Under the pieces are notes generated by a model. That model did not search any database and was not told the origin of the DNA. It saw nothing but the letters and a program-made list of their open reading frames with translations. DNA of 64,000 nt from Anthopleura xanthogrammica (taxonomy: Eukaryota; Cnidaria; Anthozoa; Actiniaria; Actiniidae), in contig OZ025206.1 in the NCBI GenBank assembly GCA_964019055.1, forward strand, positions 4,526,617 to 4,590,616, read 5' to 3'. Positions 1 through 13,599 of this stretch are shown here, one piece after another; position 1 is the first letter of the stretch; each line of letters starts with the position of its first letter. A program made the translations under genes and the position numbers.

Positions 1-842
1 TTTATAGCGTTGGTGTCATGCAATTTATTTTTTATGAGAACTTTGTTCAGCAAAGGTTACACAATCAAAGATAACAAAATAATGCAAGAACAAGATACAA
101 TTGAGTATTCACTCTTTTATAATCAGTTCAAATTAGGCTTTACTTTTATCTGTTTTTGGTTTGTTTATACTATTGTGAAGCGTATTTGGACTTTTGGAAT
201 TTACGTTATACAAATACAGTATTATTATTATTTTTCATTTATGATGTAAATTATAGAAGTATAGGTAGTGAAGTGTACATGCACGTTGTGACATATAAAA
301 CTAATGTTGCTATTTTTAATAATCTTTTATTTGTAGTATGAAGATAAGTAATCAGCTCAATAAGCTAAACAAATAATGAACCCTCAACAAGAAGAGATAA
401 GAGTAAAATAAGTTACATGTGTTTGGTGCATGACTATACTATTTCATTAAAAAATTTAATCCTAGCTCTGACCATATGACTAAAATAACTTGAAGGAATC
501 TTTTTACAAATTTGTACTGGCATGTCCAGCATTAGAATTCAAACATTAACATATTCAACACATTTAAATTGATAACTCATCTACATGTACAAATTCATGT
601 TTTTGTATGTAAGTACTGTAGTTAACTCTGGGACACATGGGGGTTTAGTTTTCTCATAGATGATGTGATAATTCAACAAACCAGAAATTTTGTAACAACT
701 ACATGCAATAAGTATAATTCTCAAAAAAACAGAGAGTTCATAATATTAAAAAGCACAAGCTGTTAGAAAAGCATAATTTGTGAGAAAAAAGCCCCAGTCA
801 TTAAATAAGAGTTATCTCGTAAATAAGTGATAATGGGGGTGT

Positions 843-3800
843 TCATAAAGGTCTAATTGTACCTTGTTCATCTTTGTCCTCTTTGTGATATGTTACCCTA
901 CTACAAGTTGCATAACCATTGAAGCTGTTCACTCTCTCCATGAATCTTGTGGGTTTATAATCCCTGGATAAGTTCAATGCTACACTAACTACTTGATCCC
1001 ATTTGTTGTGCTCAGTAAAATTAGTTGTAATTGCATATTTATCACACTTCTTTCAAATTAGACTCAGTTGTAACCGAAAGATGACAAACAGGCTGCAGCC
1101 TTGTCTGTTGTCAGGAAAGGTGTAAAAGGACACCAAAGAATGTTATCAAAGTGTCTGTTATATTAGTCATGTAGTGTTATATTTCAAGATGTGTTAAATA
1201 TAGACCCCACTTTAAATTTACCATTGGAGAATTGCTGAAAACATTGTATTTGGATTTAATGTAGCATTTGACGGGAATGTAATTTAGGCAATAAAAGATT
1301 TCATGTCAGTTAATGCCATGGCTTCTTCACACTTTCTGTCTGTTCCATTTATGTAAATTACATGCAATTGTGCTATATATTGATGTAAATTACATATGGA
1401 CCCCTTGTAGCAGATCAGAATGCAGCTCAATTTGGAGGACAAAACAATAGGTTCCAGTTCTCAGGAGATTGAAATTCTTTTTTTTGTCCTCCTAATTGAG
1501 CTGCTTTGATGTCATGTGAAAGAGGTCTATAGTACAACAGAATAATGTCAATTCCAACATAAATGTGTCACAAAATAAACTTAAAGAAAAATTTGTCATT
1601 ATAATATCATTAAAAACAAACATTTTGCAGATCATCAAAAATATAACGCAAGATAATAAATATTATCAAATTACAGAATTATTTCAATCTTCAATTTCAA
1701 TATTTTTTCCAATTTTTGCTTGACTCAATCTAAAGTGTTGACTTTTATGCCTAGATCAGAACTAAAATAGATATTTTGTATAATTTTGCTATTATTAAAA
1801 TTAATATTACAATCATACATGCTTGTAATTTGGTTATTTGCTTGAGAAAATATATAACACAATTGACAGTGAAACTCTCACATTTCTCAAGTCCCCATGA
1901 TTAAAGTTTAAAGACAAAAACACATTTTCTTAATAGAAATTACGGCACTAGGAAGAAAACAGAAAAAAATAAGCGATAATTCAATTAATACAATATTTTA
2001 TTTGAGGGTTCATTGGTCACCTCTAACAAATAGCCTGAGTAAACAGACGTGTCCTTTCGCTCCTCCATCCAGACTACTTAACAAGGGTTAATAAATGAAC
2101 CACACTTTCTAGAAAACGTAATAAACCTCTAGCCTATAATTTATGTACATAATTTTAGAGCTTATTACATTGATTCCATTTACTTCCAAATATTATTTTT
2201 GCTTTTCTTTGTTACCAATGCATTTTGAACATTTTGATAAAACATTTTGGCAAAATTTTAATATATATTTATTTAGATAAACAGCACCTGCATAGGAGAT
2301 ATTTTTCTCTGGAATGAATTTCAGTCATTAAAAAAATGGATCTATAAATCTTGCTACTAGGATTTTTATATGTATTCAATTTAGCATCATATTATCGAAG
2401 GAATTCTTCAATATTTTTAATCATAAGTCTTTTGGTGCGATTTTTTGTACGTCTATATTTTGATTTGAATTCACAATTTTAAGGATGCAAGATAAACTTA
2501 AAATTGTGACAGTCTAAATTGGGAGACATAAGATGAAGAAGAAAATGCTATCAAAACAAGCATATATTGCAAATAGAAAGAACATGTTTACAATTAGAGA
2601 GAAAAATAGAATAACAATTCTAACCTTCAATTTCTGTCAGCCTGGCTTTGTACACTCGAAGTGAACCATATCTTACAAGTTGGTCATTTTCCTCTAGTTC
2701 ATGGTAATAAATTTTTGAAGGTTGCATGGTCAAAACACAGATATGAATCCAACTTGATTCCTCTTGATCTTTGAAATTTTATGATCTTGTAAGTCTGACT
2801 ATCACAACTATAAAGTGCAACCAAAAATAGGTTCAGAAACGAAGGACTTAAGTATTTTGTGTAATTCTATTCAAAACAACCAATTGAAGCATGTCACCCC
2901 ACATGAAGACAACTAGATTCATTCCAGCATGCTTTTTGATGAGTTACATGATTTCTGTGATAAGAGCACATCTGCTAGCTAGGCCTCTAATGGTAGCAAA
3001 AATACCCAAAATTTGACAGTTTGATTTTTCTAATGAATTCCCGGCATAAACATCCAAAACCGATAGGTCTATCTTGTGTTTCCTGAAAATCAATTATATT
3101 TTAATATGCATATTCATAGAAATGTGCAGCTGATATTTGAGAATATTGTACCTACTTGCTAATTTGTTATTATTTCATTTAAAACAAAAGAAAATATTCT
3201 TAAATTATTCTTAGAGGTATTATAATTATGTAGAATAAAATACTAAGTAATATTTTATGCTGACTTCAAGAGTTGACATAAGAAATGTCACATGAACTTC
3301 ACATACAAATATTAACATAATTGTTCAGTCAATATTGCATACATTATGCCAATTTTCTAGTCTTCTTGAAAGGGAGCTCAAAAAGCCAATAACTCCCCAT
3401 AATTCTTCTCATTAATGTTAAATATTTCAATCTCAAATGAAGGAAACTATAATAACTATTGATGTAAATTATTTATTGATTGATAAATGCTTACTTCATC
3501 GCCATGACAACAAGATATTTTTTTAAGAATTAAAAAAAAGGTATTTTGAAATTATGTTGCAGACTGTTAGAAGGGAAAGTTACTCAAATACCTAATTTAG
3601 ACATATCAATAGCCACACACATACATATTATTTTAATGCATATCAAATATTTCAATCTTAGATAGAGAAATCTAGAATTAGAGCTTATTGTACTGATACG
3701 AATATCATTCTATTCATTTTTATTGCAGGCATTTCTGTATTTCACCACTTGGTTTCAGAAATACTACGAAGATTTGACAAAAACAAACCATTTTTATTTC

Positions 3801-6800
3801 TGAATAATAATTTAAAATATTTTGAGATACTATATATATATGCTGATTAATATTGACTAGATAAGATATTTAAGTGATAATGCGCCTGCTGGTTGGCTGG
3901 CTACTGAATTTATATCAGAGGACAGAGACATAACTGTGCAATAATTAATATTGTCCAAAATTATGTTATAATTTAAGCAATATAAAATGGCTGCTTATAT
4001 TATGACTCTGTATCGTGATATAAATTCTCTGGGAGCTGTAGAACACTCAAAAAAGCAGAGAAACACTTGGCTGTGCCTCATGTTCGTAAGCCTGCTTCTC
4101 TCTGGCTCTATTGCTCCCAGTACCTATGTATATCACAGTAAAGACACTCCAAGAGACATGCGCACAATTTTATATTCCATGTGCACATTTTCATATATAA
4201 AATGTTAAAGTTCAAAAACTAATTAAGGAGAATGGAATTTGCCTTATTATATGTCTGGTTATGGCATGGCAGTTGACAAAAGACATATTCATTATAAATG
4301 TGTAATGGATAAAATGTTATGAAATGAAAGTTTATAGATTGATAGGCAGAAAATAACAAGAGACCACTGTGAATTTCCACAATTAAAAATGAATTTTTCC
4401 CAACTTATCAAAGAGAATAGAAAGAGAATAAAATGGATAGTCATTGATTATAGCAGCCAAATTCCAGAACAAGTAACACCCAACTGTTAACAAACTTACA
4501 AAAATAAAGCAAAGAAATAAAGGATAAAATCTAAATTAAAAAATTCCTCAAAACTCAAGAGATTATGGTTGTGAATTGGGTGCTGACACCATTAGAACAT
4601 TTAATAACCAGAAATCCTTAAGGGTATGATCAATTAGTCTAGACAATGATTAAATATCTCCCATAGCGGGTCACACCCTGTATCAAATCAAATCCTTTTT
4701 GTTCATCAAATATTTTGCTGCTGTTGGTCAGTATACATGTGCTATACATACACTAGTCTTTAGACATGATCGTGAAGATACATCTGGACAATGATATATC
4801 AGCATTATATTGAAAATAAAGGAAATATATTTCCTGTTTGATGATATACGGAAACAGGGAAGGTAAAGATAAAAAGTCACTTAATCCTTTGCTTATTGAG
4901 TTTAATATTTAATTAATGTAAAGGAGATTTTTACCCATGAAATACTAGAATTGTATGTGCCAATTTAACAGAATAACGAACATATGGTTCCTATAAGACA
5001 TTTTCGTAATTTTTCTGACCTGAATCTATATGTCTATAAATTAATAACTGTGTTACAGGTATTTGCATTGATGTTACCAGTAGATACTCTAGTATGTTTA
5101 GCAGATATCTTAAAAATTCTAAATTCTTTTATTATCATATATGAATCCTTTAAATTAATCTATAATCAAGAATATAGGAAAACTCCTACTGTGTGCATAT
5201 GATTTTACCAGCTGTTTTTGAAAACAAAATTTTAAACATGGTGATTACATGCGAGAGATCTTTTAAACAAAATCTAAATAAAATAAAATGAGAATAAAAT
5301 ATTATTTTTATATTCATTTACTCATGTCTGATAATCAAAAGTAAAGGAACTGAATACTAGATTTAAAAAATATATTTTAAAGAATCTTTTTTGCCTTTAA
5401 AGCTTCATAAATAATAAGGATTGAATAATAATACTTAGTATGTTTTCTATGTGTTTCTGTTTTTGTTTCCACATCCTGGGAATAGCTATTTTGGCGACAA
5501 ACTATTAACAATGATGATGATGATGACTATGATTATGATAAGAGTGATCATATGTTTTAACTTTTGCAAACTTCATATTTATAAATTTGAGGGTTTATTA
5601 AAGTTGGTTCTCAGACACAACACAGTCATGTTTCTCATCATATCTTATGCTACTTGTTATCAATTATAAATAAGCCAGCTCTTAATATAAAAATAATAGT
5701 TGTTTTAATGGAACTTTTACTTCTAAAAGGTTTTACAGATCATCTAGGTAAGTAAGTATTAGTAAGAAATTTTATTTTACAATAAATAGCATATGACACT
5801 AAATATAACTGATATGACTCAGTGACATACGTTCTTCATGCATACTTTTTATGCTGCAACTTTGGAGGAAATTAATATTATTACCATTATTATTATTTAT
5901 TTATTTGCCATAATTCACAAAAGTTTTTATTGTTATTATATTATTATTATCATATTATTATTATTTTATTATTAGTGTTATATTATTATTATTATTACTG
6001 CATTGTGAGGTATTCTTCGCTAGAACTTTGCAAGTAATTTTCATATTTCACTACTAGGGAAACCCCTGGAGCTTTTGTATAATTTTGGCCAACAATTTAA
6101 CAAACAGAAAGTTGAAAATAGGGACTTCAAAGGTATAAGGAATAACCAACTTAAAAAGTATTTTAAAATTTTGGAGATTTTCTACAAGACAAGTCACACA
6201 TTCATAACATATATATCATAAACATTACAGAGTGCTGAATTTCTTAATTTATAATTTTCTGATAAAAATAAGACAAATTTACAATTTTAATCATATACTG
6301 AAAATTGGAAGGCAAAACAGAAAACTGTAAAATTCGAATATAAAAATATATACTAAATACAAAATACTAAAATATATTGTTACTAATAAAATATTTCAGT
6401 AGTAAGGGAATATCTACAACATTACTGTCTTTATAATATTCTTTTAAAAATATGGCGAGTGAAAAAAATATTCTTGAATATTGTTTGATTCAATCTTGCA
6501 TACATATCTGCATACAAATAAATTGAAAACTGGCAGATATAAAAATTTAAAGGTTTCCTCTAAAAAAAACATCATATACCCTCGAGGGCTTTTGATGGTA
6601 TTTTTAAACTGTAAACATAGCAAAATGCAGTTAAAATACTGAGAGCAAACCAATTTTGGATTGTACTGACAGCCAACTACTGCCCAAATATTCATGAAAA
6701 CTTCAACTTTCATTAATCTGTGAGTAAACAGACAAGCCTTCAAATAAATCCGTACTTGTGACAAAACTTGGCAATAATTTTTTTATAAAACTAACATTTG

Positions 6801-9800
6801 TCTACCAAAGATATTTCAGTTTTCTATAGGCCATTGGATGTGGTTTGAAATAATGCAAGGAATTTAAAAAGAAATGGGCCATGGATAGTACCATACCAAG
6901 CTAAAGAATAGGCTTAGTAATAACAATCCATTATGGATTAATTTTTCTTTTGTATAAGATATTATCTTTGGAACTCAAAATCATTAGGCAAAATTTTACA
7001 ACATAAGCAGAAATTTCGTACTTATTGCCATGAAATTACATATTTAAGAGTGAACTTCGATATATTTTTTCAACCTTAAAATGTTAAGATGCATGGCTGA
7101 TTTGAATTTAGTACCACATGTTTACATTTTTTACGATTTTAGGCATCAGGAGTTGCATTATACAAGTTGTTGTTTATGGATTAGAAGTAAACTCTTAGCA
7201 GTTGAAAAATATAAAGAGGTAAAGGGAAACAAAAGTACTGATACTATCGGGAAAAAGCCGGTATAAGATGTTTGTTTTGATACTGTTGTGAACTTTGCAC
7301 GCGTTTTGGGCAGTCATGATAATAAATGAGTTTCTAAGGGATAGGATTAATTTTCAATCGAGGTTCCACTTAAATACCGTAGAGAATGAAATAAAAACAA
7401 GATTGATAAAGAAACTAGCAATGTGAATTTGGAATCAAAGAGGAGTAGTATTTACACGAGATGTCCCAGATAAAACAACAAACAACTTCGATGCATCTTA
7501 AAAAGAAGACTAATTAATTTGATTGCTTTCAAAATTTCATGACAAGTGGAAAACAATTTTCAAACTCAAAATCATGAAATTACAAAGTTTAAAAAACGAA
7601 TAAGTGAAACCACAGGAAAATATAGCAAAATACAACGAATTTTTGAACCGTTCTGACCTTGTAGTGAAGCGAGAAGCATTTTTGTAGTACAAACACTCGA
7701 CGATAACACAGGTATCGAACGACAAACTTGACTTTACCGAACAAGCAGCTCAACGACGCTATATAGTCACCGATAAAGCTGGCGAAACGGAAGGGAAGGG
7801 TTCCCAATATCCTTCTGCGGTTTCTACTAAGACAACATGAATATAAAAGGTGACAAAATCGAAAAACAATGGTAATCTAAATTTTGAGAATCGAAAGAGA
7901 ATAACGAATAATGAATATGCAATGTTATTATTTTCAAGGTCACTGTGGAAGAAGTTTTTTCCACGGAAGATGACGTGTGACTTGCTGTTTTACGAGGCAA
8001 CGTAAAATTAGAATTTCCTTCGTCAATTAGCCTCTACAATCGACCCGAACGAAGTTTCAAAACTGTCATTTTAACATATTGTCTAAAACAGCTGAGTTAG
8101 AGGAAAGTTTTCAGACAGTAACACAAACAAGGCTTCGGTTACAACATGGATAGCAGGTCTAATATTTACGTTCAAAACTTTCAACATCTTTGATACAAAC
8201 TTACATTTTTGCCGCTGAGTGAAGCGTACAAGAAATGTTTCATGGTCACGATCGGTCATTATCTTCAATTCTTTCCGGAAGCCCTTCCAACAGAACGTGT
8301 ATCAACGTCAGGAACCCATTTCAGGACCGATCTAGTCCGTGACAGTCGTCAAATGTTTGGATTCCCTGCTTATCGATCCAGTGTGTTCTCTTGCAATGTG
8401 ACTGTCACCACTCATGCCGTGCGTGTATTGACATTGGAATCGAACAGTCAAATAAATCTCAGTGATGGCATAATAAATAGGCTCGCGAACGAATCAAGAG
8501 ACCGTTACACTCGTAGGGGGCTTGAATCGTTTTCTCGAAGTAATTTTTTTAAATTTATCGCGTAGACCACAAAACTGGCATCAACTCAATACTGGTTGTA
8601 CAAGGCTCTTCAAGGTGTTATAATTAAAACATAGTTAATGACTAACTCATTGTTTCGTACACATGGTTACCGAGTCACGACAGAATTTCTAATTTCCAAT
8701 TTCATTTTTTCAACGCTGTGTTATTTTAAGATCTTTAATTTGACGATTTTTGGTTTTGATTAAAAAATATATCGTGAAAAAAAATTTTCACATCATAACT
8801 GAAAATCATTTATCTGGTCGATTAAAAGATTTCATATGTATAATCAAATTATACTGTCTTGTATTTTATCTTTCTATCAAATATACACCTTTTTGTAGCA
8901 TCTAGATAATTAATGATGGTACAGAAAAAATATGATAAATGAGAGACTTTTTTTAACACGCTCGACTTTCATGTCACTTGATTTTTTTTTGTTCTTCAAA
9001 TCCCCTCAGGCCGCAATCGTTTCGTCTTTTTTTAGTTTTACAAACGTTGTTCAGCTTTGAGTAAATTTATCAAAATATTGATAGGAAATTAGGGAAGGGA
9101 AGAAAATATTTTTCTTTCAAAATGAATACAATTTGTAAAAGGTTTAATCGAATTTGAGTGCTTTGTGCTTAAGTCAAGCCGGAAAGAGCAGCCCAAACAC
9201 ATCAACACGGTTTCACGGATATTGCTTTGAAAATACAACAGCGATACGGAGTGATCCGAGTTCCACGTTTCATTTGTTCCATTCCTAAATTTCCACAATA
9301 TTAACCAAAATGTCAAACGCACACTAAATTTGTAAAGAAACCTGTTTCTTGTTAAGAATATTCGAGTCAACTTATAAACTTCTACCTAGCTACTGAATTA
9401 TCACTACAAACAACAAAGAAATCCAAAAAAAATTATTTTAGTTTTTGATTTGTCTATGGTAGTGGACGGCACCACAGACCGCGAACAAAAAATCACAGCA
9501 TTTGACAATCTCGTGTTGATATTCCTGACTTCGGAGTTCGTTGTCACAACGACTAGACATCAAAATTACGATTATCCTTCTTTAATCTTTTGTTCAACAA
9601 ACACCTAAATATTCCTTAGAAATATTTCACCACATGGTTAAGACTAGGATCCGAGTCTGGGATCAAAAAATAGCGGTCAGACTGTGAAATATTTTTTTTT
9701 CCAGGGATGAGCGCCAGGCACAGCGGGGTTCAGTATTATACACCACTTCAGAAAAAAAACGTCTCAAGACTTTTTAGTATATGTAATTGTGCTCGCAAAA

Positions 9801-10231
9801 AAACACGTCAAGTTTATTAAAGAAGCCTAAACAGAACAAAAGCAAACAAAAGACAGGGGCTGTTGATAAGAGGCTTAGGTTGACCGACATACATGCATCG
9901 GAATCCATTCTTGAATAACCCAATCGTCAAGATTTGGGACTAATTTTAAATATGAAAATTAATTCTAGATTTAATTTACCTTCTTGGGTACCTTTGACCG
10001 GTATTGGCTTGTGTTTTTCTTGTCCAGAAAATGATCGCGCTCTCCTGACTTTGACACCACCAAATAATTTTCCTTTCAATCCTGAAAGAATAAATCCACT
10101 GGTTAGCGCGCAGATTATTCACATACAAAAGTCATTTCCTCTTCTTTAGTAAGTTAAGAGACCCTGGAACTGCTTCTACCTGAACGCTTAGAATGGGACG
10201 GCTGAGTAGGAGAGGAAGCCATAGTGCTCAT
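843..10231 (-). CDS. Unrecognised multi-exon gene, possible PH-like domain
   Basis: Assembled by hand from five small exons on the minus strand: 10180-10231 (starts ATG, peptide MSTMASSPTQPSHSKRS), 9980-10081 (contains GKLFGGVKVRRARSFSG), 2625-2768 (contains SSWIHICVLTMQPSKIYY), 2021-2073 (contains VWMEERKDTSVYSGYLLE) and 863-1049 (contains HNKWDQVVSVALNLSRDY). Junction phases run 1, 1, 1, 0 without a break. The basic, serine-rich start is followed by a stretch that resembles a pleckstrin-homology fold: an aromatic strand pair near WIHICVLT/KIYYHE, and a late strand plus helix with a conserved-looking Trp (KYAITTN..EHNKWDQVVSVA). The PH reading is inference; I do not recognise the family. The last exon either reads to a stop at 843-845 or splices at 863 to exons left of the window. 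Donors GTTAGA (after 2625) and the acceptor at 2768 are weak. A second possible first exon, also ending in phase 1, is 8205-8259. The first two exons are better supported than the join to the rest; 10180-10231 could belong to a separate gene. Confidence 0.5.
1395..1532. mobile_element. Foldback MITE, family 1 (GACCCCTTG ends), copy 1
   Basis: About 138 bp whose two halves are near inverse complements: the left arm has GACCCCTTG and GCAGCTCAATTTGGAGGAC, and the right arm has GTCCTCCTAATTGAGCTGC and GAGGTCTAT. The same element recurs at 25257, 35981 and 55167. It has no coding capacity. It lies in the intron between two exons of the unrecognised gene. Confidence 0.8.
2769..9979. other. Presumed large intron, no further exon assigned
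   Basis: AT-rich to about 7.3 kb, with ATT-rich simple repeat at 5880-6000, then noticeably richer in CpG from 7.3 kb. A plausible alternative first exon on the minus strand is 8205-8259, which starts MTDRDHETFLVRF and ends at a GTAAGT donor in phase 1. Reading frames at 6444-6764, 8209-8565 and 9089-9370 have no recognisable features. Confidence 0.4.
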
Positions 10232-13200
10232 GTTTATGGTTTCCACACACGTCGTTTAAAAATCTTGGCTTTTGATTCGGTCTCGAAGTTTTTAAGAGAA
10301 AATCACTGAGTCATGAATGATGAATTTGTAAGCATCGCTTTAGAGGAATCCAACGCCACGCGCAACAGTTTGCCTTTGATTTACTGGAATAGAGTTCAGC
10401 TACGATTGGCCTCGACTGATCGTGACGCTACGAAATGATTTGATTGGAGCGTAAGTTAGTTTCTGAGGTCAAGCAAGCATTTGATATCATTGTAATTAAC
10501 TAACACACCTATCAAAAAACTGATCAATTGTTTATAGATGAGAAAAGGTCTTTTACGCATGGATTATTTCATTCACTCTGATCAACTAAATCTACAAACT
10601 GGAATTAAACAGATTTGAATTCTGATCGCATGCGAAGTTACGCTAAATGACTTTTTTTATGTACAGCCAACGAGAAATCCCAAGATAAAAACATTTGAAT
10701 AACTTCGCCGCACCTATGACTGTCACATAACAGGATGTTGTTGAGTGTTCTGTTGTACTTCAATTTCTGTTCACTATTCTTCGTAAACTCGTGTTTAGAT
10801 TTTATTCTAAAGTCAAAAGTACAGCTTAATCTCATTAAGGAATAACTTAAACATATGTACGAAGCGCACGAAGCTGGCATTCCCAACTCCATGTGCTTTC
10901 AGCACCGTATACGTGCGCGACAGTACGACGCACTACAATACACTCTGTTTTTTTTCCATAGCGCTTCTTTTCTTAGCCTATCTTTAGATTGATTTAATCA
11001 AGGTCACAGAGATATCTGATAGACCACCAAACATTAAATTTTTGACTTCTAGGACTATTCTTTGTTGACCCCCAATAGCTTGCTTTGGATTCAAGAGGCC
11101 GTGCGCGCGCAGTATTTTAGACGCGCTTTTGATGTTTTCTCTATACAGAGTAAACACTTCAACTCATGGAGAACTCCATTGAGTAAACTTCTTTTTGTTT
11201 TAGATAATGCACTACGAGTATGATTGACAGGCCGCAACATTTTTTCCATTTTTTGTTCGACTTCCTTGAAAAACAAAGTTCCTCAAAGTACTTCCGTTCT
11301 CGGAAAATCGAAAATGACGCAAAACAAATACGCAGCCACTACAAAGCCAAAGATAACAGATACAAAACATGATAAAATAAAATGCGCAAAAACCCTCTAC
11401 AACTCTACCCCCTGGGGATGTTCACATGTTCTAACAGGGAGGTTCCGGGAACTGAGCTGTACTTCAAGAGAATTGTTTTTCAATTTCAAAAGAAAAATAA
11501 GATAAGCTCAATTTTGACGCAAGAAAAACAAACTAAATGAACGAAGAACACCCAGTAAGACACACCATTTTTTCTTCAGTTACAGTAAGTTGGAAATTGA
11601 TGGGTTGAAAGCATTCCAAAGAATCAAAAGACAAACCCATGGCGGACCTTATGGTACCGTTAACAATGGATGCTAATCAGAAATCTTTTGTTAAATGGCA
11701 CCAACGCTCCCCCGAGAGGCCGCGATGACGTAACGCGCAATCGAAGAATAATAATTTTCATGCGGCGCAGTGAGTTACAATTATGAATTAGTAAGCAGGG
11801 TTAGGGTATGGGTGGAGTCTATACTTGGTGCAATACCGCACGAGGGCACGTAGCCGATTGTTTCATAATCGTATCGTATGGTATTCGTGTTCATTGGCAA
11901 AAGTGGGGAAAGTTATCAGATAAGATAAGAACCAGACAGCGCACAGACATGCAGAACATGGTAAGTATCAGTAATAATGGCACGCCATTAAAATATCCAT
12001 ATAGTGGGATGGTAATGCTTCGTGAACGACATGTTATCAGGCCCTCACTAAAAACAAAACTGATAAAAGCAACGTCTTTACTTAAGAACAGGCACTTAGA
12101 AGTCCAATCTTATTAGTTATCTGTCTAGCTTCTTATTGGGCTACCTGTGGTAGACATATAAAATACTGACCTATTTTGGAAATCTATTTCATGATCGCTT
12201 ATTAAGGTACCTAAGTCAGTAATAACCGTCTAGAAAGCCGATCAACATTGATAAGCCTGTAGAATCCTTATGGAAAAGCTGGGCTGCAATCAATGATAAG
12301 AATAATGAAAGAAATGAATGAATATGATGATATGGGGCATATCCAATAAATATCCTGACGTCACAAACTATAAATCAAAATGTCAATTCCTAAACATTAT
12401 CTGTCATCACTCCTGACTAACACAACATAGTGCCATTAGCTGTAAGCCTAATTCATGCAATTTTTTTCATGCAATTTTATCTTTTCAAACCATGTTGCGC
12501 AAAGTAGCAAGGATGTTAGGGATGAGTTGGAAGGATTAGTCATGATATTGTGATACTATAACGAGCCATGCTAAACCGCTTGAGTACCCAGTAAGAGGAC
12601 GTGACAGAAAGGACTACGCGCGTGCGCTGCTATCACAGTATAAATGCCAGCTAAATGTCTTCACGCGTTACGACAGGGCTATCTGTCAGATGGAGACTAA
12701 AAGTATGGATACTTATTCTAAAATCTGTTGGTTTGCTACTCAAGGTCTTTTAGCTTAAATGCACATAGACCTAACGAACTAATATATCAGACCTGGGAAC
12801 AGATGGGGTTAGGTCTGGTCTTTGAAAGAGAGAAAGAAAAACGCCCCATCGATTGTATTGAGTGATGGCGTTACTGCTGTTAGCTACTGACTATAAATCA
12901 CTCAACGAAAGCAGTTTTCAGTCAAATCCTTTCAAAGGGGCGAAGGTTAATTAATTCAATGGGGGTGGTATTCAAGGATACCCATCGATCAAAAGACCAG
13001 GGTGTGGTCCAAGTTTTACTTTTAAAAGGATGGGGTACTTCAATGAAAAAAGGCGGCAAGCCTCAGGGGGGGTCTGCCATCACAAATATGCTTCCCTCCT
13101 ACGTCTATAAAGACCACACCCTGATCGAAGACAACTTTCCAGTGTCCCCAAGTTCAAGACAAAAATCTATGAGGGGGCAGTTAATTTTTTAACAATTTCT

Positions 13201-13599
13201 ATAAAGGTTTATGATAAAAATAGACCGCTAGTTTTCAGTTTGTACAGTATTAAGGCTGCTTAAATGCAATCGTCATATGTCTAGACATCATTCATCGCAT
13301 GGGACGTGACGAAATGAATTTTGTCTTAACCGCAAGGTCAAGCGCTCTCTACAACTTGAGTGCGTCATGCATCACCATGACAACAGCAACGCGGTCGGCT
13401 CAAAGACAAGAACTACAATAGTACTAATAATCTACAGAATTCATGATTCATGAGTGAGGAAAATTAAAGACCAAATATGGTTGGGTCGTTCTTGAGTACA
13501 TGCATCAAGTATGGACCTTAGGGCAGAGGATTTTCGAGTGTGACGAAATCAAGCTTAGAGGATAAACTCATTATGAAACGTTAGAATGAGGAGAAAGCG
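10232..13599. other. Intergenic, CpG-richer, no gene seen
   Basis: Short frames on both strands (for example 11808-12116 plus and 10638-10892 minus) show no domains, no splice context and no similarity I know. A loose inverted pair around GACCAGGGTGTGGTC (about 12999) and GACCACACCCTGATCG (about 13113) may be a decayed foldback element. Confidence 0.45.

Noticed and set aside
2943..3088. Possible exon on the minus strand (contains HKIDLSVLDVYAGNSLEKS)
   Set aside because: It has a good TTTTCAG acceptor and 45 open codons, but its phase does not fit the neighbouring exons, it ends in a stop with no donor, and two frames are open.
6444..6764. 106-codon minus-strand frame
   Set aside because: Composition is that of AT-rich noncoding DNA (many Phe, Tyr, Leu, Asn); no splice signals or similarity.
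8209..8565. 118-codon plus-strand frame (MPLSEAYKKCFM...)
   Set aside because: No domain or similarity, and overlaps a more plausible minus-strand donor site. Left out as a gene.
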